64,000 nt of DNA, from positions 7,678,001 through 7,742,000 of the forward strand of contig NZ_JAUSYQ010000002.1 of the NCBI RefSeq assembly GCF_030816965.1. The letters run 5' to 3'. This stretch comes from Streptomyces canus (GTDB taxonomy: Bacteria > Actinomycetota > Actinomycetes > Streptomycetales > Streptomycetaceae). This document shows, piece by piece, positions 49,946 to 57,383 of the stretch (position 1 is its first letter; each line of letters starts with the position of its first letter). Below the pieces are notes generated by a model. That model was not told where the DNA came from, ran no database searches, and saw only the letters and a program-made list of their open reading frames with translations. A program made the translations under genes and the position numbers.

Positions 49946-51058
49946 GTGCGCGACACGCTCCTCATCGCCCTCTACGCCTTCCTCGGCGCCGTCACGGCCG
50001 GAGTCCTCGGCGCGTGCGTGCTGCTGCTGATCCGGCGGCGCTCGCTCTCCCTGCACCTCACCGTGGTCGCCGCCGTCGGCGTCACCGCGATGCTGGCCGG
50101 CACCCTCGCGGTCGCCCAGGCCATGTTCCTGTCCGGGCACGACCTGAGCGTCGTCACGACCGTCGTCCTGATGGCCGCCGTGGTCTCCCTGGCCACCGCC
50201 CTGCTGCTCGGCCGCTGGGTGGCCGCCCGCAGCCGGGCCCTCGCGCTCGCCGCCCGCTCCTTCGGCGACGGCGGTGACTTCACCTCACCCGGCGGGCCCA
50301 CGACCGCCGAACTCACCGAACTCAGCCGGGAGTTGGAGGCCACCAGCGCCAAGCTCGCCGAGTCCCGGGAGCGGGAACGTGCCCTGGAGTCCTCCCGGCG
50401 TGAACTCGTCGCCTGGATCTCCCACGACCTGCGCACCCCTCTGGCCGGCCTGCGCGCGATGTCCGAGGCACTGGAGGACGGTGTCGCCGCCGACCCCGCC
50501 CGCTACCTGAGGCAGATCCGCACCGAGGTCGAACGCCTCAACGGCATGGTCGGCGACCTCTTCGAACTCTCCCGCATCCACGCGGGGACACTGGCGCTGA
50601 GCCCCAGCCGGATCTCCCTGTACGACCTCGTCTCCGACGCCCTCGCGGGCGCCGACCCGCTGGCGCGCGAGCACGGTGTACGGCTGGTCGGCGACCGGGT
50701 GGCGGCCGTGCCGGTCGAGGTGGACGGCAAGGAGATGAGCCGCGTGCTGGGCAACCTCCTCGTCAACGCCATCCGCCGCACACCCGCCGACGGGACGGTC
50801 GCGGTGGCCGCCGAGCACCGCGCCGAGGGGGTAGTCCTGTCCGTCACGGACGGCTGCGGCGGCATCCCCGAGGAGGACCTGCCCCGCGTCTTCGACACCG
50901 GCTGGCGCGGCACGCACGCCCGGACACCGCCCGCCGGGGCGGGACTCGGGCTCGCCATCGTCCGGGGCATCGTCGAAGCCCACCAGGGCCGCACCACGGT
51001 CCGCAACGTCCCCGGCGGCTGCCGCTTCGAGGTGCTGCTGCCCGAAGCCGTCTCCTGA
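49946..51058 (+). CDS. Two-component sensor histidine kinase
   Basis: A 370 aa membrane kinase. Two membrane helices (residues ~5-27 and ~38-60) are followed by a third hydrophobic stretch near 65-85 and a HAMP-like linker. The H-box is WISHDLRTPLAGLRAM, and the ATPase domain has GNLLVNAIRRTP (N-box), GCGGIPEED and GAGLGLAIVRGI. With almost no extracytoplasmic loop it probably senses a membrane or internal signal. GTG at 49946 is 3 bp after the regulator stop. A strong terminator follows. Confidence 0.92.
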   Translation: MRDTLLIALYAFLGAVTAGVLGACVLLLIRRRSLSLHLTVVAAVGVTAMLAGTLAVAQAMFLSGHDLSVVTTVVLMAAVVSLATALLLGRWVAARSRALALAARSFGDGGDFTSPGGPTTAELTELSRELEATSAKLAESRERERALESSRRELVAWISHDLRTPLAGLRAMSEALEDGVAADPARYLRQIRTEVERLNGMVGDLFELSRIHAGTLALSPSRISLYDLVSDALAGADPLAREHGVRLVGDRVAAVPVEVDGKEMSRVLGNLLVNAIRRTPADGTVAVAAEHRAEGVVLSVTDGCGGIPEEDLPRVFDTGWRGTHARTPPAGAGLGLAIVRGIVEAHQGRTTVRNVPGGCRFEVLLPEAVS

Positions 51059-51093
51059 CCGAGGACGCCCTGTTGCCCGCTTCCCGGGTCAGA

Positions 51094-51137
51094 GGTGGTG
51101 CCGCCCGCGGCCGCTTTCTTTCGCGGGCGGCACCACC
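51094..51137. terminator. Bidirectional terminator between kinase and epimerase
   Basis: GGTGGTGCCGCCCGCG (51094-51109) and CGCGGGCGGCACCACC (51122-51137) form a perfect 16-bp stem with a 12-nt loop between convergent genes. Confidence 0.8.
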
Positions 51138-51150
51138 GGTCCACCGCAGG

Positions 51151-52152
51151 CTAGGCGCCCCGCATGCCCGCGCCCGCGAACTCCCGCATTCCCTCGGCGA
51201 ATCCGACCTCCGCCTTCCACCCCAGCTCCGCCCGCAGCCGCGCCGAGTCCGCCGTGATGTGCCGTACGTCCCCGAGGCGGTACTCCCCGGTGACCACGGG
51301 CTCGGGCCCGCCGCGGGCCCCGGCCAGCGCGCGGGCCATCTCGCCCACCGTGTGCGGCTCGCCGCTTCCGGTGTTGTACGAGGTGAGCGCGCCGTCCCTC
51401 GAACTCGCCTCCAGCGCCGCCACGTTGGCCGCGGCCACGTCCCGTACGTGCACGAAGTCCCGGCGCTGACAGCCGTCCTCGAAGACACGCGGGGCCTCGC
51501 CGCGGGCGAGCGCGGAGCGGAAGAAGGAGGCGACGCCGGCGTACGGGGTGTCGCGGGGCATGCCCGGTCCGTAGACGTTGTGGTACCGCAGTGCCACCGC
51601 CGACCCGCCCGTGGCCCGTGCCCAGGACGCCGCCAGGTGCTCCTGAGTGAGCTTGGTCGTCGCGTACACGTTCCGGGGATCGACCGGGGCGTCCTCGCCG
51701 ACCAGGCCGGGCGAGAGGTCCGCGCCGCACACCGGGCACGGCGGCTCGAAGCGCCCCGCGTCGAGGTCGGCGACGGCTCGCGGGCCCGGCCGTACGGTCC
51801 CGTGCCGGGCGCAGGTGTAGCGGCCCTCGCCGTACACCACCATCGACCCGGCCAGCACGAGCCGCCGTACCCCCGCCCCGGCCATCGCGGCGAGCAGCAC
51901 CGCCGTGCCGAGGTCGTTGTGGGAGACGTACTCCGGGGCGTCGGCGAAGTCCACGCCCAGGCCGACCATCGCCGCCTGATGGCACACCGCGTCCACGCCG
52001 GTCAGGGCGCGGCGGACGGCGTCGGGGTCCCGTACGTCGGACGCCGGGTCGGCCCGGACGTCGTAGAGGACGGGCTCGTGACCGTGTGCCACGAGCGCCT
52101 CGACGATCTGGGACCCGATGAAACCGGCACCGCCGGTGACCAGTACGCGCAT
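51151..52152 (-). CDS. NAD-dependent epimerase/dehydratase with inserted zinc ribbon
   Basis: A 333 aa extended short-chain dehydrogenase. MRVLVTGGAGFIGSQIV is the NAD loop and NVYATTKLTQEH the catalytic Tyr-x3-Lys. Between them (residues ~115-155) a cysteine-rich insert, TCARHG and then CPVCGADL, looks like a zinc ribbon; I recall this in other actinobacterial members. It should convert a nucleotide sugar such as UDP-glucose to its C4 epimer or a related product. Gene context suggests supply of activated sugar for the nearby glycosyltransferases, though it is separated from them by the two-component genes. Confidence 0.9.
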   Translation of the reverse strand: MRVLVTGGAGFIGSQIVEALVAHGHEPVLYDVRADPASDVRDPDAVRRALTGVDAVCHQAAMVGLGVDFADAPEYVSHNDLGTAVLLAAMAGAGVRRLVLAGSMVVYGEGRYTCARHGTVRPGPRAVADLDAGRFEPPCPVCGADLSPGLVGEDAPVDPRNVYATTKLTQEHLAASWARATGGSAVALRYHNVYGPGMPRDTPYAGVASFFRSALARGEAPRVFEDGCQRRDFVHVRDVAAANVAALEASSRDGALTSYNTGSGEPHTVGEMARALAGARGGPEPVVTGEYRLGDVRHITADSARLRAELGWKAEVGFAEGMREFAGAGMRGA

Positions 52153-52222
52153 GCCCTCACGCTAGGGCCGTGAGCTGCCCGGACGGCCGGACCGCGCCCG
52201 TCACGTCACGGCTTCGTAAGAC

Positions 52223-53680
52223 TCACGGCCGCGGGAGGCTCAGCGGGAGCGCCACCGTGAACACCGTCGAGCCGGGCTCGGTGGCCAGCTCGATCGTGCC
52301 GCCGTGCGCCCGGACCAGGGACCTCGCCACCGCGAGGCCCAGGCCGCTGCCGCCCCGGTCCCGGCTGCGGGCCTTGTCGACGCGGTAGAAGCGGTCGAAG
52401 ACCCGCTCCTGGTCGGCGGCCGGAATGCCGGGACCCGCGTCCGCGATCCGCACCTGCGCCCGGCCGTCCCGGACACGCACCCCGACGGAGACCGCCGTGC
52501 CCGGCGGAGTGTGCACGGCCGCGTTGGTGAGGAGGTTGTCGAGCACCTGCCGGACGCGTTGCGGATCGAGCCGCAGCTTCAGGGACCGGGGGCCCGGCGT
52601 CACCGTCAGCGGACGGTCGGGGTGGCTCGCGCGGAAGGCGTCGACCGCGTGCTCCATCAGCTCCACCAGGTCCACCTCGACGGGCCTGAGCGGGGTCTCC
52701 ACCTCCGCCGCGTCCAGGCGGGCGAGCAGCAGCAGGTCGTCCAGGAGAAAACCCATGCGGGCGGCCTCGGCGCGCAGCCGGGCCAGGTGCTTGTCGCGCT
52801 CCTCGGGGGCGTTCGCGGCGGCGTACTGGAAGAGGTCCGCGTAGCCCCGTACGGACATCAAAGGGGTGCGCAGCTCGTGCGAGGCGTCCGCGACGAACCG
52901 GCGCAGCCGCTGCTCGGCCTCCGCGCGGACCGCGAGCGAGTCGTCGATGTGCTCCAGCATGGTGTTGAACGCCGTCCGCAGCTCCTCGACCTCCGGACCG
53001 CCGCCCCGCTTGTCGGCTCGCAGCGGCAGCCGGGCCGCCGACTCGGTCAGGTCGTGCGAGGCGATGCCGTGCGCGGTGTGCGCCATGTCGCTCAGCGGCT
53101 TCAGGCCCCGGCGCAGCAGCTTGCGGCCGACCACCACGAGCGCCAGCAGCGCGAGCCCGAAGGCGACGACCTGGACCGTGATCAGCCGCCGTACCGTGGC
53201 GTCGATGTCGTCCATGGGAGCCGCGCTGACCAGGACCACACCGGGCTCGACCTCGCAGGCGCGCAGCCGGTACTCGCCCTGGCCCCTCAGGTACTCGGTG
53301 GCCAGGACCTCGGTGTGCGCGACGGTCTGCGTCTTCGCGACGACGGTCAACTCCTCGACGTCCTCCGGCAGGTCGGAGGGGTCCTCGGGCTTGCGCAGCC
53401 GCGGGGTGCCGTCCTTGACGTCGTACACCGCGTAGTACCAGGCCCAGTACTTCTTGCCCGCGAGCGTGCCGGACTCGGCGATGCTCTTCGACTGGGCGAC
53501 CTGGGCGAGCGACAGCTGCTCGTTGAGCTGGGCCGACAGATAGTCCCGCATGTACGTGGTCAGCGCGGTGCCCACCACCGCGAACACCACCAGGGCCAGC
53601 GCCCCGAGTCCCAGCGCGAGGCGGGTACCGAGCCGCATCCTCCGGTACGCCGAACGCAGGCGGCCGAAAAAGGATCTCAT
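52223..53680 (-). CDS. Two-component sensor histidine kinase with HAMP domain
   Basis: A 485 aa sensor. A basic N-terminus, a membrane helix (~20-42), an extracytoplasmic domain (~43-180; contains SGTLAGKKYWAWYYAVYD), a second helix (~185-205), HAMP, then the H-box ADASHELRTPLMSVRGY and a complete ATPase domain (DNLLTNAAVHTP, DAGPGIP, GSGLGLAVARSL). ATG at 53680 overlaps the stop of the regulator gene (ATGA), so the two are coupled. The signal is unknown. Confidence 0.93.
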   Translation of the reverse strand: MRSFFGRLRSAYRRMRLGTRLALGLGALALVVFAVVGTALTTYMRDYLSAQLNEQLSLAQVAQSKSIAESGTLAGKKYWAWYYAVYDVKDGTPRLRKPEDPSDLPEDVEELTVVAKTQTVAHTEVLATEYLRGQGEYRLRACEVEPGVVLVSAAPMDDIDATVRRLITVQVVAFGLALLALVVVGRKLLRRGLKPLSDMAHTAHGIASHDLTESAARLPLRADKRGGGPEVEELRTAFNTMLEHIDDSLAVRAEAEQRLRRFVADASHELRTPLMSVRGYADLFQYAAANAPEERDKHLARLRAEAARMGFLLDDLLLLARLDAAEVETPLRPVEVDLVELMEHAVDAFRASHPDRPLTVTPGPRSLKLRLDPQRVRQVLDNLLTNAAVHTPPGTAVSVGVRVRDGRAQVRIADAGPGIPAADQERVFDRFYRVDKARSRDRGGSGLGLAVARSLVRAHGGTIELATEPGSTVFTVALPLSLPRP

Positions 53681-54384
53681 TCGGCCGCCTGCCGGATGAC
53701 GTATCCGAAGCCCCGCACGGTGTGGATCAGGGGCTCGCCCGTGTCGTCCAGCTTGCGGCGCAGCCGGCTGACGACCAGCTCCACGACGTTGGAGCGGCCG
53801 CCGAAGCCGTACTCCCACACGTGGTCGAGGATCTGCGCCTTGGTCAGCACGGTCGGCGACTTGCGCATCAGGTACCTGAGGACCTCGTACTCGGTCGGGG
53901 TGAGGGTCAGCAGCTTGTCGCCGCGGCGCACCTCGCGGGTGTCCTCGTCCATCGTGAGATCCGCGACCCCGAGCACCGAGCGCTGGAAGCCGGGCCCGGA
54001 GCTGCGCCGCAGCACGGTCCGCAGCCGGGCCATCAGCTCCTCCACCGCGAACGGCTTGACCAGGTAGTCGTCCCCGCCCCGGGTCAGCCCGGCCACCCGG
54101 TCGGCGACCGCGTCCCGCGCCGTGAGGAACACCACGGGCACCATCGTGCCCGAGCGCCGCAGCCGCTCCAGGACGCCGAAGCCGTCGATGTCGGGCAGCA
54201 TGAGGTCGAGCACCACGATGTCGGGACGGAAGTCCGCGGCGCGGCTCAGCGCCTCCTCACCGGAGTTCGCGGTGACCGCCTCCCAGCCCTCGTAGCGGGC
54301 GACCGTCGCCACGAGATCGGCGATCGGCGGGTCGTCGTCCACGACGAGGAGTCGTACTTTTTCCACCTGCTCATAGTGCTTCAC
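53677..54384 (-). CDS. Two-component response regulator, OmpR/PhoB family
   Basis: A 235 aa response regulator. Receiver acidic residues are in LLVVDDDPP, the phosphorylated Asp in IVVLDLMLPD and the Lys in YLVKPFAVEE. The DNA-binding winged helix ends in HTVRGFGYVIRQ. GTG at 54384 is my choice; GTG at 54366 is an alternative closer to the conserved start. It is divergent from the ferric reductase-like operon, so control of that operon is plausible. Confidence 0.92.
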   Translation of the reverse strand: MKHYEQVEKVRLLVVDDDPPIADLVATVARYEGWEAVTANSGEEALSRAADFRPDIVVLDLMLPDIDGFGVLERLRRSGTMVPVVFLTARDAVADRVAGLTRGGDDYLVKPFAVEELMARLRTVLRRSSGPGFQRSVLGVADLTMDEDTREVRRGDKLLTLTPTEYEVLRYLMRKSPTVLTKAQILDHVWEYGFGGRSNVVELVVSRLRRKLDDTGEPLIHTVRGFGYVIRQAAE

Positions 54385-54519
54385 AGCGGCCGGAAAGCCA
54401 TCCCCGGGTGGGCGCCCCGGCCACATCGATAACCTCTTGAAAGTTGTACGACAGCGAATCGACAGCTCCCGCCGGAGAAGCTCGGACATCCAGAGGCCCC
54501 GATCAAGGAGCTACGACCC

Positions 54520-55860
54520 GTGACGACCGTCCAATCGCCCCCTGCGCCCCCCACGGCGATACAACGCCCCAGGGTGGTGGCCCGCACCGGGCTCTACGCC
54601 GTGCTGGCCGCCAACGCGGCCGTGGTCGCCTGGTTCTTCGCCCAGGCCGGCTTCGCCTCGAACGCGCTCATCGTGCTCGGCCGCCTCACCGGTCTGTACG
54701 CCGCGCTCATCATGGCCTTCCAGCTGGTCCTGGTGGCCCGGCTGCCGTGGCTCGACCGCCGCATCGGCATGGACCGGCTGACCTCCTGGCACCGCTGGAC
54801 CGGCTTCGGCATCCTGTGGACGCTCCTCGCGCACGTCGTCTTCATCAGCTTCGGCTACGCAGAGGGCACCGACGTGGGCCCGATCGGCGAGATCGTCGAC
54901 CTCGCCGAGACCACCGAGGGCGTGCTGCGCGCGGTCGTCGCGTTCTGCCTGATCATCGTGGTCGGCGCGGTCTCCGCCCGGTACGCCCGGCGCCGTCTCG
55001 CCTACGAGACCTGGCACTTCGTCCACCTGTACACGTACGTCGCCGTGGTGCTGGCCTTCACCCACCAGGTCGCCGTCGGCACGACCTTCACGTCCTCCTC
55101 CGTCGCCACCGGGTACTGGTACGGCGTGTGGGGCGTGGCCCTCGGCTCGGTCGTGCTGGGCCGCGCGGTGCTTCCGCTGTGGCGGAACGGGCGTCACCAG
55201 TTCCGGGTCACGGCCGTCGTGCCCGAGAACGACAGCGTCGTCTCGATCTACATCAGCGGCAAGGACCTCGACCAACTGCCCGCCCGCGCCGGACAGTTCT
55301 TCCTGTGGCGCTTTCTGACCGCCGACCGCTGGTGGCAGGCCAACCCCTTCTCCCTCTCCGCCGCCCCCGACGGCAGGACACTGCGGCTGACCGCCAAGGC
55401 GGCCGGCGAGGGCAGCGCCGCCCTGCGGCACATCAAGGTCGGCACCCGCGTCTTCGCCGAGGGCCCCTACGGCGCCTTCACCGCCCTGCACCGCACGCGG
55501 CCCGAGTCCGTGCTCATCGCCGGCGGCGTCGGCGTCACGCCGATCCGGGCCCTCCTGGAGGAGGTGCACGGCCACGCCGTCGTCATCTACCGGGTCGGCT
55601 CCGACCGGGACGCCGTCCTCTACGACGAGCTGCGCGACCTCGCGATCGCCAAGGGTGCCGAACTCCACCTGGTCACCGGCCCGCCGGTGCCCGACAAGCT
55701 GGCGGCGGGCGAACTGGCGCGTCTCGTGCCCGACATCGCCGAGCGGGACGTCTTCCTGTGCGGACCACCCCCGATGATGAACGCGGTCCTGGGCAGCCTG
55801 CGCGAGCTGGACGTGCCCAAGCCGCAGATCCACTTCGAGCGCTTCAGCCTGGCGGGATGA
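54520..55860 (+). CDS. Ferric reductase-like transmembrane flavoprotein
   Basis: A 446 aa membrane flavocytochrome. About six helices (residues ~25-210) hold heme-coordinating histidines (LTSWHRWTGF, ETWHFVHLYTYVA). A ferredoxin-reductase module follows: FAD site RAGQFFLWRF and NPFSLSAAP, NAD(P)H site IAGGVGVTPIRALLEEV, and C-terminal CGPPPMMNAVLGSL. It would carry electrons from NAD(P)H across the membrane. GTG at 54520 has AAGGAG 9 nt upstream. It is first in an operon with an FMN-binding protein and ApbE, and the three form an extracytoplasmic electron-transfer chain. Confidence 0.92.
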   Translation: MTTVQSPPAPPTAIQRPRVVARTGLYAVLAANAAVVAWFFAQAGFASNALIVLGRLTGLYAALIMAFQLVLVARLPWLDRRIGMDRLTSWHRWTGFGILWTLLAHVVFISFGYAEGTDVGPIGEIVDLAETTEGVLRAVVAFCLIIVVGAVSARYARRRLAYETWHFVHLYTYVAVVLAFTHQVAVGTTFTSSSVATGYWYGVWGVALGSVVLGRAVLPLWRNGRHQFRVTAVVPENDSVVSIYISGKDLDQLPARAGQFFLWRFLTADRWWQANPFSLSAAPDGRTLRLTAKAAGEGSAALRHIKVGTRVFAEGPYGAFTALHRTRPESVLIAGGVGVTPIRALLEEVHGHAVVIYRVGSDRDAVLYDELRDLAIAKGAELHLVTGPPVPDKLAAGELARLVPDIAERDVFLCGPPPMMNAVLGSLRELDVPKPQIHFERFSLAG

Positions 55861-55870
55861 GGAACAGACC

Positions 55871-56575
55871 GTGAAACGAGCCATACCTGTCGTCGTCCTC
55901 AGCATCGCGGGCCTGGTCCCCGTCTGGCTCTACCAGCCGTCGGCCGGGTCCTCCACCGTCCAGGCCGTCACGCCGGCGCCTTCCACCTCGTCCTCTTCAT
56001 CCTCGGGAACCTCCGGCGCGAACGTCGTCACGAGCTCGACGATCACCACGGAGAAGGGCCCCGTGCAGCTCCAGGTGACCTTCGACGGTACGAAGATCAC
56101 CGCCGTGAAGATGCTTCAGCAGCCGAACCACCCGCAGACCACGGCCGCTGTGCCGAAGCTGATCGCGGAGACTCTGGAGGCGCAGAGCGCGGACATCGAC
56201 ACGGTGTCCGGTGCGACCATCACCAGCGAGGCCTACAAGAAGTCCCTTCAGGCCACGATCGACGACAACGCGAAGACGGCGGCGGCCTCGCCCTCGGCGT
56301 CCGCTTCCGAGGCGTCTTCCCGGACCGTCGACGGTTCGGCCCTCACCACGGAGAAGGGCCCCGTACAGGTCCAGGTGACTTTCTCCGGTACGAAGATCAC
56401 CGCCGTGAAGATGCTTCAGCAGCCGAACCACCCGCAGACCACGGCCGCTGTGCCGAAGCTGATCGCGGAGACTCTGGAGGCGCAGAGCGCGGACATCGAC
56501 ACGGTGTCCGGTGCGACCATCACCAGTGAGGCCTACAAGGAGTCCCTCCAGGCCGCGATCGACGCGAAGGGCTGA
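55871..56575 (+). CDS. Exported protein with two tandem FMN-binding domains
   Basis: A 234 aa protein with an N-terminal signal anchor (residues ~1-20) and a Ser-rich linker. Two almost identical FMN-binding domains follow, each ending in DTVSGATITSEAYK. The SGAT motifs at residues 113-116 and 213-216 are the sites where ApbE attaches FMN to threonine. The two domains are exactly 100 residues apart. It probably accepts electrons outside the membrane from the upstream reductase. GTG at 55871 lies 10 bp after the preceding stop. Confidence 0.92.
   Translation: MKRAIPVVVLSIAGLVPVWLYQPSAGSSTVQAVTPAPSTSSSSSSGTSGANVVTSSTITTEKGPVQLQVTFDGTKITAVKMLQQPNHPQTTAAVPKLIAETLEAQSADIDTVSGATITSEAYKKSLQATIDDNAKTAAASPSASASEASSRTVDGSALTTEKGPVQVQVTFSGTKITAVKMLQQPNHPQTTAAVPKLIAETLEAQSADIDTVSGATITSEAYKESLQAAIDAKG
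56043..56560 (+). repeat. Tandem 300-bp duplication within the FMN-binding gene
   Basis: The sequence at 56043-56260 recurs at 56343-56560 with an offset of exactly 300 bp. Positions 56086-56226 are identical to 56386-56526 over 141 bases, including every synonymous position. Confidence 0.9.
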
Positions 56576-56585
56576 GATACCGACC

Positions 56586-57311
56586 ATGTTGCACCGCGTC
56601 GAACACGTCATGGGGTTCCCGGTCTCGCTGCGGGTCGACGACGAGGACGTCCTCGAGTCGGCGGCGGACACCGTCTTCGCCTGGCTGCGCGAGGCCGACG
56701 CCCGGTTCAGCCCGTTCAAGGAGGACAGCGAGGTCTCGCGGTACGACCGGGGCGAGCTGTCCGCGGACGGGCTGAGCGCGGACCTGCGGGAGATCCTCGA
56801 CCTGTGCGAGCACTACCGGAAGGCCACCGGCGGCGCCTTCGACGTACGGCTGCCCGGTCGCCGTCTCGACCCCTGCGCGGTGGTCAAGGGCTGGTCGGTG
56901 CAGCGGGCGGCGGAGTTGCTGACAGCGGCCGGCACGACGCGGTTCGTCCTCAACGCCGGCGGTGACGTGGTCAGCGGCGGCGGCCCCTGGCGGGTGGGCG
57001 TACGGCATCCCGACGATGCCGACAAACTGTGCACGGTCCTCTCGCTCGAGGGCGGGGCGGTCGCGACTTCCGCGCGCTACGAGCGGGGCGACCACATCAT
57101 CGACGGCCGGACCGGACGTGCGGCGACGGGCCTCCTCAGTCTCACCGTCGTGGCCCCGACCCTCACGGAGGCCGACTCGGTCGCCACGGCGGCCTTCGCC
57201 ATGGGCCCCGAGGGGGTCGACTGGGCCGCCTCCCTGGAGGGCTGCGAGGTCTTCGCGGTGGACGCGGAGCGCCGGGTGCTGCGTACGCCGGGCTTTCCGG
57301 CCGTGTCCTGA
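56586..57311 (+). CDS. apbE: FAD:protein FMN transferase ApbE
   Basis: A 241 aa ApbE, the Mg-dependent enzyme that transfers FMN from FAD to threonine in the D-x-x-(S/T)-G-A-T motif. Typical blocks are MGFPVSLRV, LDPCAVVKGWSVQRA, RFVLNAGGDVV and the late ADSVATAAFAMG. No lipobox or signal peptide is evident in this start version (ATG 56586), so either it works inside or export relies on an unseen N-terminus. Its direct substrate is surely the preceding FMN-binding protein. Confidence 0.93.
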   Translation: MLHRVEHVMGFPVSLRVDDEDVLESAADTVFAWLREADARFSPFKEDSEVSRYDRGELSADGLSADLREILDLCEHYRKATGGAFDVRLPGRRLDPCAVVKGWSVQRAAELLTAAGTTRFVLNAGGDVVSGGGPWRVGVRHPDDADKLCTVLSLEGGAVATSARYERGDHIIDGRTGRAATGLLSLTVVAPTLTEADSVATAAFAMGPEGVDWAASLEGCEVFAVDAERRVLRTPGFPAVS

Positions 57312-57324
57312 CAGGGCACGGCAC

Positions 57325-57365
57325 GAGGGCGGGCCGCCGGTTTCGTTCACCTGCGGCCCGCCCTC
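57325..57365. terminator. Bidirectional terminator between apbE and the GT39-like gene
   Basis: GAGGGCGGGCCGC (57325-57337) and GCGGCCCGCCCTC (57353-57365) form perfect 13-bp arms with a 15-nt loop between convergent genes. Confidence 0.75.
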
Positions 57366-57383
57366 TGCGTGACCACGTGCTGG

